From: Mnemiopsis leidyi
Taxonomy: Eukaryota; Ctenophora; Tentaculata; Lobata; Bolinopsidae
Direction: 5' to 3'
Assembly: GCA_000226015.1 (NCBI GenBank)
Contig: JH153129.1
Coordinates: forward strand, 121,656-163,084
DNA length: 41,429 nucleotides
Every line of letters starts with the position of its first letter. Within the stretch, counting starts at the first letter, position 1. Positions 34,901 to 41,429 of this stretch are shown here, in pieces. The notes under the pieces are model-generated. The model worked only from the letters and a program-made list of their open reading frames with translations. It was not told the DNA's origin and made no database searches. The translations under genes were made by a program, and so were the position numbers.

Positions 34901-37900
34901 CCTGGTTTCAGATCTGGTCGAAGAGTGGAAATCAAGGTCCAGACTGGATATCAGCTTCCTACCAACTTCCAGCAATGTCTAAGTTCCAGATCATGTTTGA
35001 AGGTTTGAACCATGTTTAAAGATTTCTGATAGTCTGATAATAAGATGTCCAAGTTGATAAACAAATTAACTATATACAATAGCTAGAGAACTTTGTGTTG
35101 CAATCCTCACCTTATTCTTTCAGGAATAAGAGGAGACAATGTGGGAGGAGATATAGCGATAGACGACGTCTCCTTCACCGGCTGCACTCTCACCGCTCTC
35201 TGTCCTGATGATGCCTTCACTTGCGGAGGTCTGGAGTGTATTCACAAGGATGAACAGTGTGACTTTATCAACCAGTGTTCTGATGGAGAAGACGAGGCAT
35301 ACTGTGGTATGTTTTAATAGTTTCTTGCGTTTTATCCTTAGATTAAATATTGGTTAACATAATTGATTGAAATGATCTTACTCTGGGAATAGGATACAAT
35401 ATAAAGCTTACTTAACTGACGTTCTAATGATAAAGATCTAATGAGCTCACCGCCAGGCTCGTGCGACTTCGAGAACGGTATCTGTGGGCTGATTCAGAGT
35501 GTGTACGACGACTTCGACTTCACCCGGCAAACGGGTCAGACAGCCAGCTACGGAACCGGACCGAGCACTGATCACACTACCGGCACTGCTGACGGTCACT
35601 ACATCTACATCGAGTCTTCCTACCCGCAGACAAGTGGGGATGTGGCGGAGATCATGACACCGGTGTACAAGGGATCTGCTCCCAAGTGTAGGATGACATT
35701 CGCTTATCACATGTACGGATCTACCATCGGCAGCCTTGAGGTAGGAAATTATTTGAATTTTAACAGTTTGATCAAGTTTTCTGTCTCCTTTTTGTCAAAC
35801 CATCCATGTCTGGAGGGATCCGCGTGATATTTTTAACCCTGGGTACAATGTAAACGTCCTCTTTCAGGTACGAGTCATGTCTACTGCTACCGGGAAGAGT
35901 AAGACGGTCTGGGAACACTCAGGAAACAGCGGAGATGCCTGGTTCGAGACTGCTGTCCAGATCGGCGCTCAGAACATGTTCCAGATCGTCTTCTCAGCTT
36001 CTGTCCGGAATAGTGTCGGAGATATCGCTATTGATGATATCTCGTTTATTGATTGCAGTCCTGGGAACTTCTACGGTCCTGCTGATTGTTCCTTTGAGAG
36101 TGACTTCTGTAACTACCTCAACCAACAACACGAGGTTAGATTGGGGTTAAGTATAATAATTTGGTGTGAAATCGATTGACCAAAATTTTCGCTGAACTTA
36201 TAAATCTAAAGATTTAGACTCAGTAGTATGACGCTCCATCTCTTTCAGGACAACTTCGACTGGACTAGGATCCAAGGAACCACCCCAAGCTGGGACACAG
36301 GTCCTGGATACGATCACACTTACAACGACACCTTCGGACACTTCGCCTACATAGAGACTTCTTATCCGAGAATCCCTGACGACAAGGCTATCCTAACCAG
36401 CCCTTGGATCAAGACTGAGAATCCTGCTACTGGTTTGTATTTCGTTTATAACTTCATACTTCCAAACTTATTTTATTTAGATTAAAGTTGATCACTTTGA
36501 GTCATGCAATTTATTTCGAGGATTTTTGGTCAATTTACTACTCAAACAAAGTCCCTACTCTTGGTAAAGCAAACATTACCCTCTACTAACTCCACTGCTA
36601 ACGACAGGAATATACGCTGGATACAACTGCTCCTTCAGTTTCTGGTACCACATGTACGGCAATGATGTGGACAGTCTAGAAGTCATCATGAAGACTTCTG
36701 CCGGTAAGGATTCAGTTTTGTGAGTTAAATTTTTTGTTCAAACATGCAGAATTTTAAGTAATATTACGACTATTTAGGTTGTAGTATAGACAAAATCTTT
36801 GAACCACCCCGCCCTCCAGGAAACACGACAATCGTGTCCGAGAAAGGAGACCAGGGTAACGCCTGGAAGGAGGGTTCAGCAGTGATCAACGAGCATGATG
36901 CTGCCAGGTTCATGTTTGTAGGGACCAGGGGTAAGAGCTTCTCTGGAGACATCGCCATTGATGACATCTCTGTCAAGACTTGCCTGATAACCCCACTTTG
37001 TAATGACAAGGACTTCATGTGTCTCACTACCCCCAAGTTAGTAGTCTTCTAGAGTTGGTTTGTTATCATAGTCATATCTTGATGATTTCTTGAAGTCAGT
37101 TCATACACCCAGAAAAAAGATCATTCTTCTGTTATTCGATAACGTGATCTATAAAGTAATTTAAGTTTCACACGTCTTCAAATTCAACTGTTGACAAAGA
37201 CCCTTCTTCCCCAGATGTATAAACCCCTACAAAGTCTGTAACTTCTACGACGATTGTGGGGACAGTACGGACGAGAACAGTTGTGGAGACTGTGACTTTG
37301 AGAGGGACTACTGTGGGTGGACATCCCCCGAGAACTACCGACTCTGGGCCAGGTTCAGAGGTTCTACCTTCACCAACGGTACTGGACCTGATGTAGATCA
37401 CACCACCAACAAGGATAGCGGTAAGTTCCAGAACGTTCCAGACCAGCCACATTCTAGTCTAACAAAAAGTTTGCAATATTCTATACTTGCACTGCAAGAA
37501 ATATCCCAGATTTCTTAATGTCTTCTCTTTCCAAACAACATTTTATTGAACAATGTGCAGGTTTCTACATGCTTTTTGAAGCACACCTGGGAGTGCGACA
37601 AGGAGAGCAAGGCTACCTGACCAGCCCCGTATTCATGGAGAGTAGTGCCAACTGTAAGATCGACTTCTACTACCACATGAAGGGCAAAGACATGGGAAGT
37701 CTCGAGCTTTTCATCGTCGATGAAAACGGCAGTAAGTCATGATTAGCAAGTCAGACGTGTATATCATCTTAGAGTTTTTAACACTAAGCTTGAATCTCGG
37801 TAATTTGGGTCAGCCAAAATTTGTTAAGTAAAATCTGCCATTTATTTTTAGTCGTACTATTATCACCCACCACCCCTAGACAAGTCCTCGCTGTGGAAGA

Positions 37901-40900
37901 AAGACACGGAGCAGGGCAGCAAGTGGGTCTACGACACAGCTCAGATCGGACACAAACGGAACTTCTACATGGAGTTTGTCGCTACCAAGGGTCTGGGTAG
38001 TCAGGGAGACATTGCTCTGGATGACATCAAGTTCTCCAACTGCGCGGTGGGGCCCAGTGCTAACCTCACTATCAAGGACATGGCAGTGAACAAGACGGTC
38101 GGAGTTGATGCTGATGTGGTGCTGGACTTCACTTACGACGGTGCTCCTCTCGGTTACGTTACTTGGACTAAGGACGGAAATCCTCTACCCAGCTCCAGCA
38201 GATTCTCTGTCGGCATGGACGGTTTGTAAAACAGGAATTTGTTTGATAGATAGTATATGACTTAGACCAACCGATGTATGATAGACTTAGTAGCTAAGTC
38301 ATGATTTCTACCCCGTATTTCGTGAAGATTTCCTGATCTTTATTCGTTCATCTTGATCAGGTGCTCTGACGATTACTTCCACCGCTGCCGAAGATTCTGG
38401 AGTTTACACGGTTAAGATCAGCAACGGTTTCAGCGAGGCGACAGGAAAAACTCGTCTCATCATCTCTGTTGGGTCATGTGACTTCGAGACTAATCTCTGT
38501 GGACTTCAACTGAGCTACAAACCTTCTTTCTACTTCGAACGTACAAAGGACAGCGGTCTTACCGACCATACAACCAGTGGTAAAGGTAAGTCGACATTTA
38601 ATTTGAATAATTTTCTAGATTGTTCGACTCATCATCACAGTTCAGAACAAACCTGGCAATTTGCGGTAAACCTTTACGAGGTATAACACGACACCCACTT
38701 AGGCTACATCCTCGCCCTGAAAGCAACCAGCCCGGGTCCTTCCATGACAGCCACGATAACCTCCCCGCTGTACCGAGTTAGCTACGCTAGCTACTGGGAC
38801 ACGTGTAAGATGCAGTTCTACTACCACCTCAACGGTACTGCTGGTCCTATCAAGGTCAGGGTCCGGGATATGGCATCCGCTTCTCCTAAATGGAACACTA
38901 TCTGGCAGAAGTGAGTTTTCATTTTAAAGTTATATGAGTTTCTTGGGCTGGCTTTTCAGAATTTCAGATAATAGATAGCATTTGATTTACATAATTAATG
39001 CAGAATACATGACTACCATGACGCTTTTAAAACATGTTTCCTACTTCAGAGTACCTCAAGGAGACGGCTGGAAAGGAATAGCTCTCTCCTCAGAGCTGGG
39101 CTACAGAAACACTCTCATGTTCCAGATACAGGCCAACTCCAAGAGGGGTTTCGACTCCGTCATTGGTGTTGATGATCTGCAACTTACCGGTTGTCAAGGT
39201 AACACGAATTACGTACTCCAACTCAAGAATTTTATTGAATCCGTGAAAAAGCTCTGTAAACTTGTATTTGTTTGTCGCTAAAAATAACTTGCCCACAACT
39301 CCAAACCGTTTCAGTTACTCCGTACTGTCTAAAGGACGAGTTTACCTGTCCTACTGGTTCCTGTCTGAACTCGGATCAAGTTTGTGACTTTACCAAACAG
39401 TGTGGTAACGGAGAGGATGAATCCCAATGTGGTGGGTAAACTTCAAAATATATATTTCATCAGATGTATCTCTTCGATCATTTCATACCCTTCAACCCTC
39501 ATGGTGTATGGTTGATGCAGTAAAATTTCTTGCTCATGATTCTGTTTGATTTCTATCTCAGTAAGTACAAGACCTACCCATTCCAGGAGCTGGTGACTTT
39601 GAGGATGACATGAACGGATGGTTGCCTAATATGGACACTGCTGTTGGAACTTGGGATCGAACTACCGGCCAAGATGGCTTTACTGATCACACTTCTAGTA
39701 AAGGTTAAGTGCTTGGTTCTTCCTGAGGAGAAGCTGTTCGATTTATATCTAGGTCTTTTAATGTTTGAATAACTGATCTCCTTACAAGAAGACAGTGGGA
39801 TACCACGGAAATCTACCATGTTTCTTAAAACCAGTAAAATCTACTAACTCCTATATTATAGGATACTACATCGAGGTACAAACAATAAAGTTGAAACGCC
39901 GAGACTACGCCTCCCTGATCTCCCCCAACTTTGTCTCCTCCGATAACGACTGTACTGTGTCTCTGTACTACGCTATCTGGGGAACCAACACCGTGGGAAA
40001 CATTACCATGCATCTCAAAACTGCTAACGGTGATGTCCTCCTGTGGAATGTCGCCGGAAACGGACAGTCGGTCAGTGGGACAGAGTTATATTAAAGTTTG
40101 TTTCATTGTTTGGAGTTTTGAAGTTGAATTAGAATTTGGACTACTGACACAAACAATTCATCCTGTCTCTAGTACTAAACCACCATCTCTTCTACAGAAG
40201 AAGCAGTGGACCAAGGCGGACATCAAGATCGGAGCTAGAGTAAACTTCAGGTTGGAACTACGAGGAGAGTCCGGAGGACCTGTTCTCGGATTCCTCGCTG
40301 TGGATGACATCTCCTACGTCAACTGTGACCATGGTACTACTCTCGAATTTTCTTTTCTGTAAAACTCACCATAGTTAAGTTCTGTATTGATCAGAACTCT
40401 AAACTTTGGGTTTAAGAAGAAGTTGAGAACTTATCTCTGTCACAACTGACAAACAAATTTCGCAGGACCTCCACAAAAGGCGGTCATAACAGTAAATCCA
40501 GTGCCGAAAACAGTGCTCGTTGGAGAAGATGTAACCTTCTCCTGCCAAGCCACTGGTGTTCCCACGCCAAATATAGTCTGGCAGAAGGATGGCCAGGACA
40601 TTGCCATGGGAGGACAGTAAGTGTGTTTTCTTGTCCTTAACTCGTATTTTTTACTTTGGTTTTTGGAGGTATTTCAAGATCAAAAGGCTAATAAGAAACA
40701 TGGCACACTTTACCTATAGCTACCGAGACACTTTCTTGATAGTGTTGTATCATTCACTGCTTTATCATTTTCTACTAGACAACCGACAAGCGGCTATTAA
40801 GCTAAATAACCGAATTTCTCACACTTTAAGCTAAATAACCGAATTTCTCACACTTTAAGCTAAATTACCGAGTATCTTACAATGAATTTGTCCAGTTACT

Positions 40901-41333
40901 CTCTGTCTCACGACTTTGTCCTTTCTGTCGCGAACGTGGAAAAAGACAATGGCGGTAACTACAGATGTGTCGCTTCCAACCCTCAAAGTACTGTAAAATC
41001 TAAGGTCGCGAAACTCACTGTCAACAGTAAGTTTAGAGAAAATCCAACTTAAATTTTATTTTTCCTAGAAATCAGATAACATTCTTGAATAAACTGTAGG
41101 ATCAAATAAGTAGTAGTTAAATCATCGAAATGAGAGGAACTTCCACACTCATCAAATTTACCAAACTACCCAACCTCCTCCAGATCCGCCCGGAAGCTGT
41201 GACTTTGAAGAAGGACTGTGTAATCTGAGGGATGTACAGCGGGACGACGACTTCAACTGGATTAGACAGAAGGGACATACTCCTTCGATTCATACTGGAC
41301 CTAGCACTGATCACACTCTCAAAACTCAAGAAG
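16051..41333 (+). CDS. Giant secreted mosaic protein: MAM/LDLa/lectin/Ig, 66 exons, 3' end outside window
   Basis: Sixty-six exons join in one frame with GT/AG borders throughout: 11,479 coding bases, at least 3,826 residues. A signal peptide starts the protein, and no membrane segment is seen in the window. Modules: 2 F5/8C-like, 2 SUEL lectin, 1 LCCL, 9 LDLa, 12 MAM, 3 Ig, 2 WSC-like, 1 kringle, 1 pentraxin, 1 trefoil, 2 paralogous Cys-rich (CR) and 1 further Cys-rich module. Introns between modules are mainly phase 1, typical of exon shuffling. The domain content points to extracellular glycan, Ca2+ and protein binding, as in matrix or innate-recognition proteins (inference). No family name fits the full architecture; 'MAM and LDL-receptor class A domain-containing protein' is the nearest label. 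Exon 2, and the weaker GTTCG donors of exons 3 and 33, are the least certain parts. Separate entries give exons module by module. Confidence 0.85.
17030..17766 (+). other. F5/8 type C (discoidin/fucolectin-like) domain 1
   Basis: Exons 17030-17193, 17421-17531 and 17670-17766. Marker residues: [17 protein letters not shown], then [28 protein letters not shown], and the closing [10 protein letters not shown] with [10 protein letters not shown]. This is the fucolectin-like form of the discoidin fold, a beta-sandwich that binds sugars or lipids. The HxRxD-type fucose motif was not found, so ligand specificity is unknown. Confidence 0.8.
17950..18255 (+). other. Cys-rich module CR1
   Basis: Single exon, phase 1 at both ends. 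Eight Cys in the pattern [12 protein letters not shown], then [17 protein letters not shown] and QRLCTC. A clear paralogue (CR2) occurs at 33198-33691. The first part (C-x3-C-x5-LxC) resembles the Cys-rich segment at the C-terminus of MGAT5-type N-acetylglucosaminyltransferases, but that link is only an impression and would need a profile search. Confidence 0.6.
18472..19066 (+). other. SUEL-type galactose-binding lectin domain 1
   Basis: Exons 18472-18546 and 18881-19066. Pattern [20 protein letters not shown], then a C-x5-C pair ([18 protein letters not shown]) and the closing ATLVIGYSC. This matches the rhamnose/galactose-binding (sea-urchin egg lectin) fold seen in latrophilin and fish egg lectins. 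The phase-1 intron falls right after the CPAG strand. Confidence 0.85.
19250..19372 (+). other. LDLa repeat 1
   Basis: One exon encoding [20 protein letters not shown] then CGDGSDEIC: six Cys with the acidic D-x-SDE calcium cage of LDL-receptor class A repeats. It sits between the first SUEL and second F5/8C modules. Confidence 0.95.
19400..19500. repeat. 9-bp minisatellite in intron 9
   Basis: About eleven copies of a GGATAGCAG unit, a few with single-base changes, just downstream of the LDLa1 exon donor. It stays open in several frames on both strands only because the unit is a multiple of three. Confidence 0.95.
19706..21240 (+). other. F5/8 type C (fucolectin-like) domain 2
   Basis: Exons 19706-19901, 20845-21005 and the first half of 21158-21325. 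Markers: [38 protein letters not shown], then [14 protein letters not shown] and [18 protein letters not shown]. Same fold as the first discoidin module and equally Cys-rich. The long intron 19902-20844 shows no gene. Confidence 0.85.
21220..21890 (+). other. LCCL domain
   Basis: Second half of exon 21158-21325, exon 21532-21694 and the start of 21853-22051. Diagnostic phrase [20 protein letters not shown] followed by [30 protein letters not shown] and [15 protein letters not shown] domains (Limulus factor C, cochlin, Lgl1) are secreted modules, some binding lipopolysaccharide. The canonical V-x-GT-x-Y and C-AA-HAG motifs are intact. Confidence 0.9.
21891..22362 (+). other. SUEL-type lectin domain 2
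   Basis: End of exon 21853-22051 and exon 22221-22362. [20 protein letters not shown], later [18 protein letters not shown] and KFLKVSYYC. It keeps the DPC-x4-K-L-x-V-x-Y-x-C ending of the family more completely than the first copy. Confidence 0.9.
22600..22722 (+). other. LDLa repeat 2
   Basis: Exon encoding [20 protein letters not shown] then [17 protein letters not shown]: six Cys and the D-x-SDE calcium site. Phase 1 at both ends. Confidence 0.95.
22879..24173 (+). other. MAM domain 1 with a kringle inside it
   Basis: MAM parts are exons 22879-23055 (start [16 protein letters not shown], then [11 protein letters not shown]), 23691-23867 ([20 protein letters not shown]) and the start of 24037-24303 ([18 protein letters not shown]). 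Between the 'HEHT' loop and the middle strands lies a complete kringle. MAM domains mediate adhesion and assembly of secreted and membrane proteins. The loop between DHT and GxYxY is where the extra domain sits. Confidence 0.85.
23037..23463 (+). other. Kringle domain inserted in MAM1
   Basis: The last codons of exon 22879-23055 plus exon 23236-23463. Six Cys in kringle order: [55 protein letters not shown] and AYCDIPIC. The YRGT, CQRW, CRNP and PWCYT hallmarks are all present. The first Cys lies in the preceding exon, so the 5' edge of the insertion is not exactly at an intron. Confidence 0.95.
24197..24303 (+). other. LDLa repeat 3
   Basis: End of exon 24037-24303: [18 protein letters not shown] then [15 protein letters not shown], six Cys with a full acidic cage. 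Encoded in the same exon as the end of MAM1. Confidence 0.95.
24419..25261 (+). other. MAM domain 2
   Basis: Exons 24419-24565, 24737-24909 and 25102-25261. [28 protein letters not shown], then after a phase-1 intron [10 protein letters not shown], and the closing [13 protein letters not shown]. The intron at 24910-25101 is 192 bases, a multiple of three and without stops, so retention would keep the frame. Confidence 0.9.
25434..25550 (+). other. LDLa repeat 4
   Basis: Single exon: [20 protein letters not shown] then [15 protein letters not shown]. Six Cys; the calcium site reads D-x-GEDE rather than SDE, a common variant. Confidence 0.9.
25682..27858 (+). other. MAM domain 3 with a pentraxin inside it
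   Basis: MAM parts: exon 25682-25810 ([20 protein letters not shown], ending PADHTVP in phase 1), then exons 27242-27387 ([21 protein letters not shown]), 27534-27718 ([12 protein letters not shown]) and the start of 27853-28009. Four exons for a pentraxin domain lie between the DHT loop and GHYMY, so the MAM is split by a domain of about 212 codons. Confidence 0.9.
25939..27127 (+). other. Pentraxin domain inserted in MAM3
   Basis: Exons 25939-26180, 26374-26532, 26746-26871 and 27019-27127 (636 bases, 212 codons, phase 1 in and out). [24 protein letters not shown], then the complete pentraxin signature HICMTWAS after GGWH, the [13 protein letters not shown] strand with calcium-type acidic residues, and [12 protein letters not shown]. 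Pentraxins (CRP, SAP, neuronal pentraxins) bind calcium and ligands such as phosphocholine or glycans. Length agrees with a full domain. Confidence 0.95.
27886..28287 (+). other. WSC-like domain 1
   Basis: Exons 27853-28009 and 28147-28452 (first part). [69 protein letters not shown]. The pattern GCF - C-x-A-x4-GY-x-FG - G-x-EC - Y-x-VF fits the WSC/Kremen-like carbohydrate-binding fold. The intron falls between GYT and TFG, as it does in the second copy. Confidence 0.65.
28288..28738 (+). other. Ig domain 1 (I-set)
   Basis: Second part of exon 28147-28452 and first part of 28617-28869. [20 protein letters not shown], then after a phase-0 intron [20 protein letters not shown] and [17 protein letters not shown]. 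Cys/Trp/Cys core and Y-x-C motif intact. Confidence 0.95.
28739..29714 (+). other. MAM domain 4 with a Cys-rich module inside it
   Basis: MAM start in exon 28617-28869 ([30 protein letters not shown], phase 1). The remainder is in the long exon 29383-29841 ([50 protein letters not shown]). Exon 29038-29235 in between encodes a different module. The same insertion site is used as in MAM1 and MAM3. Confidence 0.9.
29038..29235 (+). other. 'PYVYYNG-YCC' Cys-rich module inserted in MAM4
   Basis: One 198-base symmetrical phase-1 exon (66 codons). [50 protein letters not shown]: eight Cys with two adjacent pairs. I recall similar small modules in cnidarian extracellular proteins, but know no Pfam name. 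Its function is unknown. The symmetrical phases mean that it could be skipped without a frameshift. Confidence 0.7.
29732..29841 (+). other. LDLa repeat 5
   Basis: End of the long exon 29383-29841: [20 protein letters not shown] then [15 protein letters not shown]. Six Cys, full calcium cage. Confidence 0.95.
30305..30365 (+). promoter_or_regulatory. TATA-box promoter of the nested gene
   Basis: TATAAATA at 30331-30338 lies 79 bases before the start codon of the nested reading frame, and a transcription start near 30360 would be expected. Three copies of CTTGACAC (30189-30196, 30235-30242, 30305-30312) and a CACGTG core (about 30210) lie upstream and may be factor sites. Confidence 0.6.
30417..31022 (+). 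CDS. Intronless nested gene, unknown protein of 201 residues
   Basis: An uninterrupted frame from ATG (after TCTTCAAT) to TGA inside the intron of the host gene's second WSC-like domain, same strand. The protein is basic at both ends (residues 9-30 and 146-190, with [16 protein letters not shown]), with a Ser/Thr/Asp-rich acidic middle ([12 protein letters not shown]) and short Pro-rich stretches. No signal peptide, membrane segment or zinc site is seen and no family was recognised. It looks largely disordered, possibly nuclear or phosphoregulated (inference). A TATA box lies at the right distance upstream. Base composition is clearly coding-like and unlike the AT-rich intron on either side. 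No AATAAA was found between the stop and 31834. It cannot be an exon of the host: it ends in a stop and the host exons join in phase 0 without it. A terminal alternative exon of the host is unlikely because there is no acceptor in frame. Confidence 0.7.
   Translation: MVFSLRTMRNRKVAPAPCSCTATKKSIRRPQPPLVLLPVRSSQNTFSSTKNPSDDPFIPKYASTGISDEDLENTQPCITTDSTTLYISASSGEQPKLFIAKAIEMTDGTAQSQTSPDIVPDDDTPVNFLTYSTTSIDVLRVVSGQSRKSTLGRFLNKNLNRGRTFLRKMRRPRTLPTSPAVKNERAAMKRSLPSMPGSFGY
31023..31834. other. Remaining intron sequence after the nested gene
   Basis: AT-rich, with no reading frame or motif that I can support; presumably the nested gene's 3' UTR followed by host intron up to the acceptor TTTTCAG at 31828-31834. 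Confidence 0.5.
32089..33197 (+). other. MAM domain 5
   Basis: Exons 32089-32211 ([26 protein letters not shown]), 32362-32516 ([34 protein letters not shown]), 32806-32987 ([23 protein letters not shown]) and the first codons of 33192-33368. The phase-1 intron after DHT is present and empty of extra domains. A 22-base direct repeat (32526 and 32556) lies just inside the following intron. Confidence 0.9.
33198..33691 (+). other. Cys-rich module CR2 (paralogue of CR1)
   Basis: Exons 33192-33368 and 33543-33691. [26 protein letters not shown], then [18 protein letters not shown] and SRRLCGC. Aligns with CR1 through C-x-T-x-C-x-N, xCIGFxxVPDxVxC and RLCxC. Here the module is split by a phase-2 intron that CR1 lacks. 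Confidence 0.65.
33683..33960 (+). other. P-type trefoil domain
   Basis: Spans the end of exon 33543-33691 and exon 33842-33991. The Cys before QGPDSERID is the first of six, then [21 protein letters not shown] and GIHCF. The spacing C-x9-C-x9-C-x3-CC-x10-C fits the trefoil fold closely. Trefoil domains occur in mucus-associated proteins. Confidence 0.9.
33982..34271 (+). other. LDLa repeat 6, split by a phase-1 intron
   Basis: The first Cys is in exon 33842-33991 (EVCPV), the other five in exon 34174-34422: [30 protein letters not shown]. It looks truncated if the second exon is read alone, but is complete once joined. Confidence 0.85.
34281..35184 (+). other. MAM domain 6
   Basis: End of exon 34174-34422 ([30 protein letters not shown]), then 34609-34784 ([29 protein letters not shown]), 34912-35002 ([20 protein letters not shown]) and the start of 35124-35306 ([14 protein letters not shown]). 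Four coding pieces, one more intron than most copies. Confidence 0.9.
35200..35306 (+). other. LDLa repeat 7
   Basis: End of exon 35124-35306: [20 protein letters not shown] then [15 protein letters not shown]. Six Cys, acidic cage of the GEDE type. Confidence 0.95.
35457..36056 (+). other. MAM domain 7
   Basis: Exons 35457-35740 and first part of 35868-36134. [38 protein letters not shown] all in one exon, then [18 protein letters not shown] and [14 protein letters not shown]. The intron that most other copies have between DHT and GHYIY is missing here. Confidence 0.95.
36087..36983 (+). other. MAM domain 8
   Basis: End of exon 35868-36134 ([16 protein letters not shown]), exons 36249-36432 ([32 protein letters not shown]), 36608-36703 ([20 protein letters not shown]) and 36820-37036 ([15 protein letters not shown]). 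It follows MAM7 directly with no LDLa between, and its introns are at different positions from the other copies. Confidence 0.9.
36999..37284 (+). other. LDLa repeat 8, split by a phase-2 intron
   Basis: Ends of exon 36820-37036 ([12 protein letters not shown]) and start of 37215-37420 ([24 protein letters not shown]). Six Cys in order; the acidic site reads DSTDE. Confidence 0.9.
37285..38043 (+). other. MAM domain 9
   Basis: Exons 37215-37420 ([31 protein letters not shown]), 37561-37731 ([38 protein letters not shown]) and start of 37880-38221 ([15 protein letters not shown]). Phase-1 intron at the DHT site present and empty. Confidence 0.9.
38044..38473 (+). other. Ig domain 2 (weak, lacks core Cys)
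   Basis: Second part of exon 37880-38221 and first part of 38361-38585. [56 protein letters not shown]. The fold pattern (W, DSGVY) is clear, but both positions normally held by the disulphide Cys are other residues (DFTYD, YTVKI). Confidence 0.85.
38474..39194 (+). other. MAM domain 10
   Basis: End of exon 38361-38585 ([29 protein letters not shown]), 38703-38910 ([37 protein letters not shown]) and 39050-39198 ([26 protein letters not shown]). Phase-1 intron at the DHT site present. Confidence 0.9.
39315..39431 (+). other. LDLa repeat 9
   Basis: Single exon: [20 protein letters not shown] then [15 protein letters not shown]. Six Cys and a GEDE-type acidic cage; phase 1 at both ends. Confidence 0.95.
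39587..40327 (+). other. MAM domain 11
   Basis: Exons 39587-39703 ([29 protein letters not shown]), 39862-40070 ([38 protein letters not shown]) and 40198-40333 ([27 protein letters not shown]). The first Cys pair of the family is missing ([10 protein letters not shown] instead of CxFE-x4-C-x-W), so this copy is divergent. Confidence 0.85.
40466..41026 (+). other. Ig domain 3 (I-set)
   Basis: Exons 40466-40616 and 40896-41026. [30 protein letters not shown], then [20 protein letters not shown]. Complete Cys/Trp/Cys core. The intron between them (40617-40895) contains a 29-bp tandem repeat. Confidence 0.95.
40802..40870. repeat. 29-bp tandem repeat in intron
   Basis: CTAAATAACCGAATTTCTCA followed by CACTTTAAG, two exact copies at 40802 and 40831 and the start of a diverged third at 40860, ending about 30 bases before the exon acceptor. 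Confidence 0.9.
41184..41333 (+). other. MAM domain 12, cut by the window end
   Basis: Exon 41184-41333: [45 protein letters not shown], then a phase-1 GTTTGT donor at the usual DHT site. The remainder of the domain lies beyond the window. Confidence 0.9.
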
Positions 41334-41429
41334 GTTTGTTGTTTAGTTACTGGACCTAGCACTGATCACACTCTCAAAACTCAAGAAGGTTTGTTGTTTA
41401 GTTACTGGACCTAGCACTGATCACACTCT
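41294..41429. repeat. 55-bp tandem repeat spanning an exon end and its donor
   Basis: ACTGGACCTAGCACTGATCA begins at 41294, 41349 and 41404, a period of exactly 55 bases. Copy 1 is the coding end of exon 66 plus its splice donor; copy 2 is complete; copy 3 is cut by the window edge. Confidence 0.95.

Overview
This window is animal (metazoan) nuclear DNA. Coding sequence is split into short exons with GT-AG introns, the spacers are AT-rich with minisatellites and palindromic repeats, and the right half encodes one giant secreted mosaic protein. Its domain mix (MAM, LDLa, F5/8C, SUEL lectin, LCCL, WSC-like, kringle, pentraxin, trefoil, Ig), together with a Cys-rich 'PYVYYNG-YCC' module, suggests an early-branching animal, most likely a cnidarian. 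The species cannot be named from the sequence.

Left part (1-11044): mostly non-coding. It holds one small reading frame (1287-1712) for a basic protein with a C-terminal membrane segment, a frameshifted FLYWCH zinc-finger remnant on the minus strand (about 2137-2355), a diverged ~175-bp tandem repeat, a cluster of near-palindromic 16-bp units (2370-2488), a duplicated 38-bp palindromic element (8767-8850) and a 114-bp-period minisatellite (8971-9250).

Middle (11045-14776): a six-exon gene for a tetraspanin-like four-pass membrane protein of 342 residues. All splice phases agree, and a minisatellite lies in intron 1. A CCAAT/GATA-containing promoter-like stretch follows (about 15800-16050).

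Right part (16051 to the window end): one plus-strand gene with 66 exons that I could place in frame. It encodes a signal peptide followed by at least 3,826 residues and continues beyond the window. Module order: F5/8C, Cys-rich CR1, SUEL, LDLa, F5/8C, LCCL, SUEL, LDLa, MAM1(kringle inside), LDLa, MAM2, LDLa, MAM3(pentraxin inside), WSC-like, Ig, MAM4(Cys module inside), LDLa, WSC-like, MAM5, CR2, trefoil, LDLa, MAM6, LDLa, MAM7, MAM8, LDLa, MAM9, Ig, MAM10, LDLa, MAM11, Ig, MAM12 (cut). Such a protein would probably act outside the cell in glycan and ligand binding (inference).

The two most striking observations are these. First, three unrelated domains (kringle, pentraxin, Cys-rich module) have been placed into the same loop of three different MAM domains, at a site that carries a phase-1 intron in most of the other MAM copies. 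Second, an intronless, TATA-box gene (30417-31022, 201 residues, no recognised family) sits on the same strand inside the intron that splits the second WSC-like domain.
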